From: Chelydra serpentina
Lineage: Eukaryota; Chordata; Testudines; Chelydridae
NCBI GenBank assembly: GCA_037349315.1
Contig: JBAIAC010000030.1
Span: 9,445,501 to 9,509,500 of the forward strand
Length of the DNA stretch: 64,000 nucleotides
Reading direction: 5' to 3'
The notes beneath the pieces were generated by a model. It saw only the letters and a list, made by a program, of their open reading frames with translations, made no database searches and was not told the DNA's origin. The position numbers and the translations under genes were made by a program. Of the stretch, positions 59,057-64,000 are shown in pieces; positions within the stretch are counted from its first letter, which is position 1, and each line of letters opens with the position of its first letter.

Positions 59057-60330
59057 TGTCACGTTTTGGGGTGTGACCTAGACCAATGAGAAGTTGTCAC
59101 CACTTGTCCTGTAACCCTGAGTGCCTTAAGAGGCTCTGCCGCTGTAGCTCCCAGCCTGGACACTCCCAACCAGCATACAAGCATGCACTGTGTCTGTGTG
59201 TCTCTTCAGCAACTCTGAATCCAGCACCCTGCTTACAACACCACTTCCACACTCTTGTCTCCACTAGCTTTGGTTACAATTAAGCAAGTGACCCCAACAC
59301 ACCGCCTGTCCTGAATTTCCTCAAAACTATCTGCCTGAAAACATCCAGCCCTCTTCAGAAACATTCAGGGGATTAATAATGGTGGTTTGTTCTTCTAAAG
59401 AGACAAAAGCACATTACAGCTTATTAACTTAACTGGGGTAAATGCACCCTTCCCTTCAAGCACAGCACTGAGTTGGTTGATTGTAAGAAATAAAACAGGT
59501 TTATTAACCAAGGACCATGGTATCACTTAACCTAAGTAGAAAGAATAAAGTTAAAATGGGTTACAAACCAACAAAAGTAAAAATACGCTTGCTAGTGGCT
59601 AAGACTTAACAAGCTACAGCCTTGGTTCAAGGTAGATTTCTTGCCAATCTTTTTCTTTACAGCCATACTGACTTTCTCTCAGTCAGGACGTTCCACAGAA
59701 ATACAAGGTGCTACTTTCCCTTGTCTTCCTAAGTGAAAGATCTTTGCATCAGCAGATTTCTCACCCATATTCAGTTCCCAGAAACTACAACCACTTGGCT
59801 GAAGGACCCATCTTTCTCAGCTTGCAAGAGCTCTGGCCCCTTGTATCTGTCCAGTGATGGATGCCAAGATGGCTTCTTCTTCTCTCTTTATATTTCCCTA
59901 AACTCACTGCTTTGTCCAGACTCAGGATCATCTCGTACTGTTCTTCCCTTCCTGTGGACCCATCCTCCTGCTGATTCGTATGTAAATGGGTCTTCCATTG
60001 TTTTTTGTCACACCTTGCTGAATTTTGTTGGAGACAGATAACTGCCTTCCCTCTGTCTGGGATATTACCTGTATATCAACTACATGTGACCTGCATGGTT
60101 CAAACACCTTTTATTCACAGACTTCAAAGCATAATATTAGTGAGTATTCATAATTTCTCCTATAGTGTTAGTGCATACAATTCACAATGATGATAATCGC
60201 CAGTGTGTTAGTCTTTCATAATGGACCTTACCTGATGCACTTTTATAATACAACCGATTGTATGCAATATTATTGTATTTGAATTCCAGACCCTCATCTT
60301 TATAGCCCAAATAAAGTTTCTTTTTCCTGC
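59057..60330 (+). mobile_element. LTR-like repeat block, ends uncertain
   Basis: A TGTCACGTTTTGGGGTGTGA start and a following 1.2 kb with many short frames but no retroviral domain look like a long terminal repeat of a turtle element. I could not find the matching CA end or a target duplication. The MITE at 60475 may interrupt it, with 60760-60960 as a continuation. Confidence 0.4.
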
Positions 60331-60474
60331 TGGGGTGTTGACAGCATGTTGTCTTCTCCCCTGATTATTAGCTTGATAGCTTTGCTTACCTCATATGTAA
60401 ATAGACCATTGTCTCTTCCTGCTGACCAGGTTGTACAGGTTAACAAATACATTTCTTTGTCCAGGGCAGACTGT

Positions 60475-60753
60475 GGCTATGTCTACGCTACCGCGGTAAG
60501 TCGACCTACTCTATGCAACTCCAGCTACACGAATAATGTAGCTGGAGTTGACGTACCTTAGGTCGAGTTATTGCGGGGGGTCAACAGGAGAAAATCTGTC
60601 GACTTACCTTACTCTTCTCATCAGGGGTAGAGTACAGGGGTCGACTGGAGAGAGATCTGCAGTTGATTTGGCAGGTCTTTACTAGAGCCGCTAAATCGAC
60701 CGCTGGTGGATCGGTCTCAGAGTGTGGATCCCCGCTGTAGTGTAGACCTGTCC
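60475..60753 (+). mobile_element. Harbinger-type MITE, copy 3
   Basis: Starts GGCTATGTCTACGCTA and ends TAGTGTAGACCTGTCC, with TGT duplicated at 60472-60474 and 60754-60756. Inside, AACTCCAGCTAC and GTAGCTGGAGTT form a perfect hairpin. The interior differs from copies 1 and 2, so it is a sister family. Confidence 0.82.
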
Positions 60754-60959
60754 TGTGGTTATGCATTGCTTGCCAAACATATTAAGAACATATCCATAAC
60801 TCTTTGTACACCCTTCGTACATACATCATGCAAGAGTATTAGAGACCAGTGTGGTGTTAGTTTTTTCAGTGATATGCTACATGCCCCCTTTTGGGTATAT
60901 ATCATGCCAACAGTGTGTTAGGTGCAGTGAGCATGTCAGGCCTGAGGAGTTACTGACGC

Positions 60960-63180
60960 AGAGTAGTGAAACACAAATGGACCTCTGTCTCACTCTGGGT
61001 ACTAACGTATTGTCCAACACAACAATATGAAAAAACACAAGGGTAGTTATCAAATAAAATGGAAGATCAAAGTTGAGCTGCTGTTGAATTGCAGTGGTTA
61101 CAATCTAAAGTCTCATGGTGGTATTGTATGAACTGCAGATACCAAACTCTGCATGTTTCCAGAAAGTGAGGAAAAGGGGTGGGGGGTGTAGCAGGTCACA
61201 GATTCCATGACTCTTTGATTTTGGTCAACTGGTTGGCTATCAGTAAGCAACTCATGGATGGCATTTGGGTGTTAGGCAATGTCTGAGGTAAACTCTATGC
61301 TGTGGTGTTTTTTGTAAAAGTTGTTAGTATTTCCTACTGTACAGTATTTGAAAATTTTAGGCTGTCTATTGTACGTTTGTGGAAAAGGAGTGAATTTCTA
61401 TTTTAATGTTGCAAGGCACAATTGATTGGATACAATATTATATGTTAGTATTACTATTTATGCATTTATAAGTTTCTACCCTTAATACACAGGTGAACAA
61501 TATCAGACTCATTAGAAAACAAAAATAAAACCAGTTCTACTGCAGAGGGAGAAGGAGGAGAAAAAGGAGGGCAATACAATCTTAAAATTTATATTAAGCT
61601 AGCTAGCAGGGTCTCCATCTAAAATCTGAGAAGATGCCAACATTTTAAGTAACAGTTGTGGGCACCCGAGTCCCAGTCAAGTGCCTTAAACACAAGTCAC
61701 AAGACCATATTTTCTTTCAACAGGCCTTCACTTTTCTTGTTTTAAATCTTGCCTGCTGTTTGCATTGGATCTTGCAACCAGACCAGTGTCATGCCATGTC
61801 AATATCTGAATAGGAACTTTCCAATCAGTGGTGGTACTTCATTGGTGACTTAAAGTGCCATCTACATTCTTACCACTGGGGCACCATGGAGTTATATGTC
61901 TGTCCTACTAGACACAAAACCCTGGTCCTGGACACTTGTGCTTGCTAGTTTCCTTAGCGGTATCTTTTTTTGAAAAGCAGAGATGTTAACCCTAGTGTTT
62001 TGGGCAAATCACTCAGGTAATTGCTTTCTGCGTACGTATATATCCCCCTCCTAATTCAAATGGAGGAAGATAGTCACTGCTTCAATTCTAAACTGTGCAG
62101 TATTGTGTACTGTCAAACAGTTGCAACTGAGTTAATTGCATTTCAGTGGTGAATGAAGTGGCCCTTGAGTGTAATTTGCTTCACAGTTTTTGTTTAAATG
62201 TCACAGTTTTTCTTAAACCTTTTTCTCTTGCCTCCATATTTTCTTCCTCTCTTCAGTTTCTTCCTCACCTATACAACCTGTTTTCCTTTCATTATTTTCT
62301 TTCTTGTGCATTATTTTTGTAGTGTCTAGTTGTTCACTAAGGGTTTTTTCCTCTTGCAATAAACTTAATTCTTTATTAAACTCCTCCTCTTGTCCCCTTT
62401 TTTCCTTTATCCTAAACAAAGGATTGTGACTGTCTTTCTTTTGTAAGGAGTATTACCAGCTCCAGGGTGTGGCTGTATACAGGATAGGGAGAGCACCGCT
62501 GCCATAATCCTATCGCTTTTGTTCCTCTTTCAGAGATAGCTTCTGCTCCCAGCAGCCAATTTTTGCTGGGCCTGGTAAATTGTATTCCACTGTATGTAAA
62601 TACAATCCAGCTAATACCTAAAAGACATTTTGACTGCATCTGAAAAGAAGGAAACATTGATTAGGGAATCCTTGTTTGTCCTGTGTGGAAACCAAGGAGG
62701 GCACAAAGAGTTTGTTAATCTCCCACTTAAAAGAAAATGGTACCTGTGTGATGTGCTGAAAAATCTGGAGCAGTCAATTAGCTGCTGGGGTGGGGGGGAA
62801 GGGGGAAGAAGAGAAGCATTTTAAAGTGACGGGGATGATTCAAATAGTTCATTCATGATTTAACTTCAGACAAAAACTAGGTGTGGACAGTGATTTAAAT
62901 TGTAAAATCTTCAGTCAAGAATTGTCTTTTATGTGTTAGTATAGTGCTTCCTATAATGGGAGCAAATTATTCATTAGGGCCCATGAGTTATCGTCCCAAT
63001 TTTATAGATGGGAACACTGAGTCTGAGACTATTTATTTTTTTTAAAAAGTGATCCAAAATTGATGATTTCTTCTAGTAAATGGAGCTTGCCTGCCGACTG
63101 ACGTCTCCCTGGCAGCATTTAAACTGTATCATATAAGAGATATGGATGCCAGGGATTCCCAATTTTCATTGTTTGGTTCC
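60960..63180. other. Downstream intergenic DNA, no gene recognised
   Basis: AT-rich. A minus-strand Lys/Glu-rich frame at 62213-62419 comes from a pyrimidine-rich tract. Segment 62990-63030 (TTTATAGATGGGAACACTGA) looks like a MIR antisense fragment. No exon of a downstream neighbour gene was recognised. Confidence 0.45.
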
Positions 63181-63300
63181 AACCCCTGACAGACCCTCTG
63201 TCCTTGGGCAAATGGCTTTACCCATCTGCCTGAGTTTCCCCATTTGTAAAAGGTTGAGACCTACTTCTGGTGTACATTGCAGTGACTAATCTGTAAAATA
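63180..63300 (+). repeat. MIR-type SINE fragment
   Basis: CCTTGGGCAAATGGCTTTAC, CTGCCTGAGTTTCCCCATTT and GTAAAA mark the MIR core in sense orientation. Confidence 0.7.
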
Positions 63301-63569
63301 GCATTTTTGAAAAGTTAGTTGAATGCCAAGTATTAGTTTAGTATTTGTATTAATATTTTAAAAGGTGGGGGAAATGAAAGAGATCCCTAATTTTGTATAC
63401 TTATGGATCAAATTTTCTCCCCTGTAGCAGGCGTGAGGTGTAGTTTCTTGTGGACTTTACCATTTTATGTATTGTTCCTTTGAAGAATTCAGTGAGCACT
63501 GAAACCTATTCCTAAAACTAAAATCAGTTTCCCCTCCACTGTGAGATGAGTTTTTCTATACAGAGCTTC

Positions 63570-63960
63570 TGATCTGTCTAATTGAGTGTACAGATGACTG
63601 AAGAGGGGCAGTATGGGGGGCTGAGAGCCAAGCTGCGCCAGATTCTCGGCAGCATTTCAGGCTTCTTACCAACCTGCAGGAAGCGGGGGCCAGCCATTCG
63701 GCCTTCTTACCTCCCTGCAGGGAGTGGGAAGCCGGGTGACTGCAGCCTGGTTTTAGCTGCCCAGCTTTCTATCAAGATAGCCAACAGCCAATGTAAGTAA
63801 GGCAGTGTCTGCATAGATACTGTATCATCCTAACTACACCTACATAAGCCCTACGCCTCTTGTGGAAGTGGAGTTATGATGTCGGTGTAGCAGGGCACTT
63901 ACATCAGCGGGACAAGGCTGTAGTGTGTACGCTGACATAATTAGGTCGATGTAAGCTGAT
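63570..63960. mobile_element. DNA transposon/MITE at the window end
   Basis: Blocks CAGATTCTCGGCAGCATTTC, CTACACCTACATAAGCC, TAGCAGGGCACTTACATC and AATTAGGTCGATGTAAGCTG are in the order seen in a common turtle interspersed repeat. The last block recurs at 70-90 of the window. The right end is only partly present. Confidence 0.5.
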
Positions 63961-64000
63961 ACCCCTTATCCATGGGAGAAGATTCTCAGGGGGAAGTGGG

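Noticed and set aside
62213..62419. Lys/Glu-rich coiled-coil-like minus-strand frame
   Set aside because: Translation of a low-complexity pyrimidine tract; no start or splice context.
1..64000. Prokaryotic features such as CRISPR arrays, operons or Shine-Dalgarno sites
   Set aside because: The spliced gene and vertebrate repeats show this is eukaryotic nuclear DNA; no regularly spaced repeat array was seen.

Overview
The window is vertebrate nuclear DNA, most likely from a cryptodiran turtle. It holds one host protein gene, split into exons with clean GT/AG borders and surrounded by reptile-type repeats. Those repeats include four copies of the tortoise tRNA-derived SINE with a CR1-type tail, CR1-clade LINEs, Penelope-like elements, a DIRS-like remnant, a chromodomain Ty3/gypsy element, Harbinger and hAT transposons, and solo LTRs. 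The species call is an inference from the repeats; no species-specific marker was tested.

The gene is TDRD1 (Tudor domain-containing 1), plus strand. I could follow it from the ATG at 4648 to the TAA at 54645-54647 through 24 coding exons. All splice phases agree, giving 3,537 coding bases and 1,178 residues, about the length of mammalian TDRD1. The order is an N-terminal tail, a MYND zinc finger (Cys173 to Cys209), then four extended Tudor domains that all keep the D-Y-G-N core. TDRD1 is a germline scaffold that binds dimethyl-arginine tails of PIWI proteins in the piRNA pathway. A CpG island at about 3740-4320 is the likely promoter. The first coding exon is preceded by an acceptor at 4614, so a non-coding first exon lies upstream.

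Layout: 1-3600 is upstream repeat-rich DNA, including a clean 423-bp solo LTR and a Harbinger MITE. 3740-4320 is the CpG island. 4615-15770 holds exons 1-8 (N-terminus, MYND, start of Tudor 1). 15771-29056 is a 13.3-kb intron holding two LTRs, a DIRS-like remnant, hAT and Harbinger MITEs, and a roughly 5.1-kb Harbinger element with both of its genes. 29057-45871 holds exons 9-20, with a CR1 LINE, hAT elements and SINEs in the introns. 45872-51686 is an intron filled largely by a decayed antisense Ty3/gypsy chromovirus. 51687-54647 holds exons 21-24. 54648-64000 is the 3'UTR and downstream DNA with an LTR-like block, MITEs and MIR-type SINEs. No second host gene was recognised.

The most notable points are: the four-exon, all-phase-1 cassette that encodes each of Tudor domains 2-4; the Harbinger element with convergent Myb/SANT-like and DDE transposase genes, each close to open; and several Penelope-derived repeats, two with exact target-site duplications, that carry a hammerhead-ribozyme-like core. 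A piRNA-pathway gene is thus itself full of the kind of elements that pathway represses.
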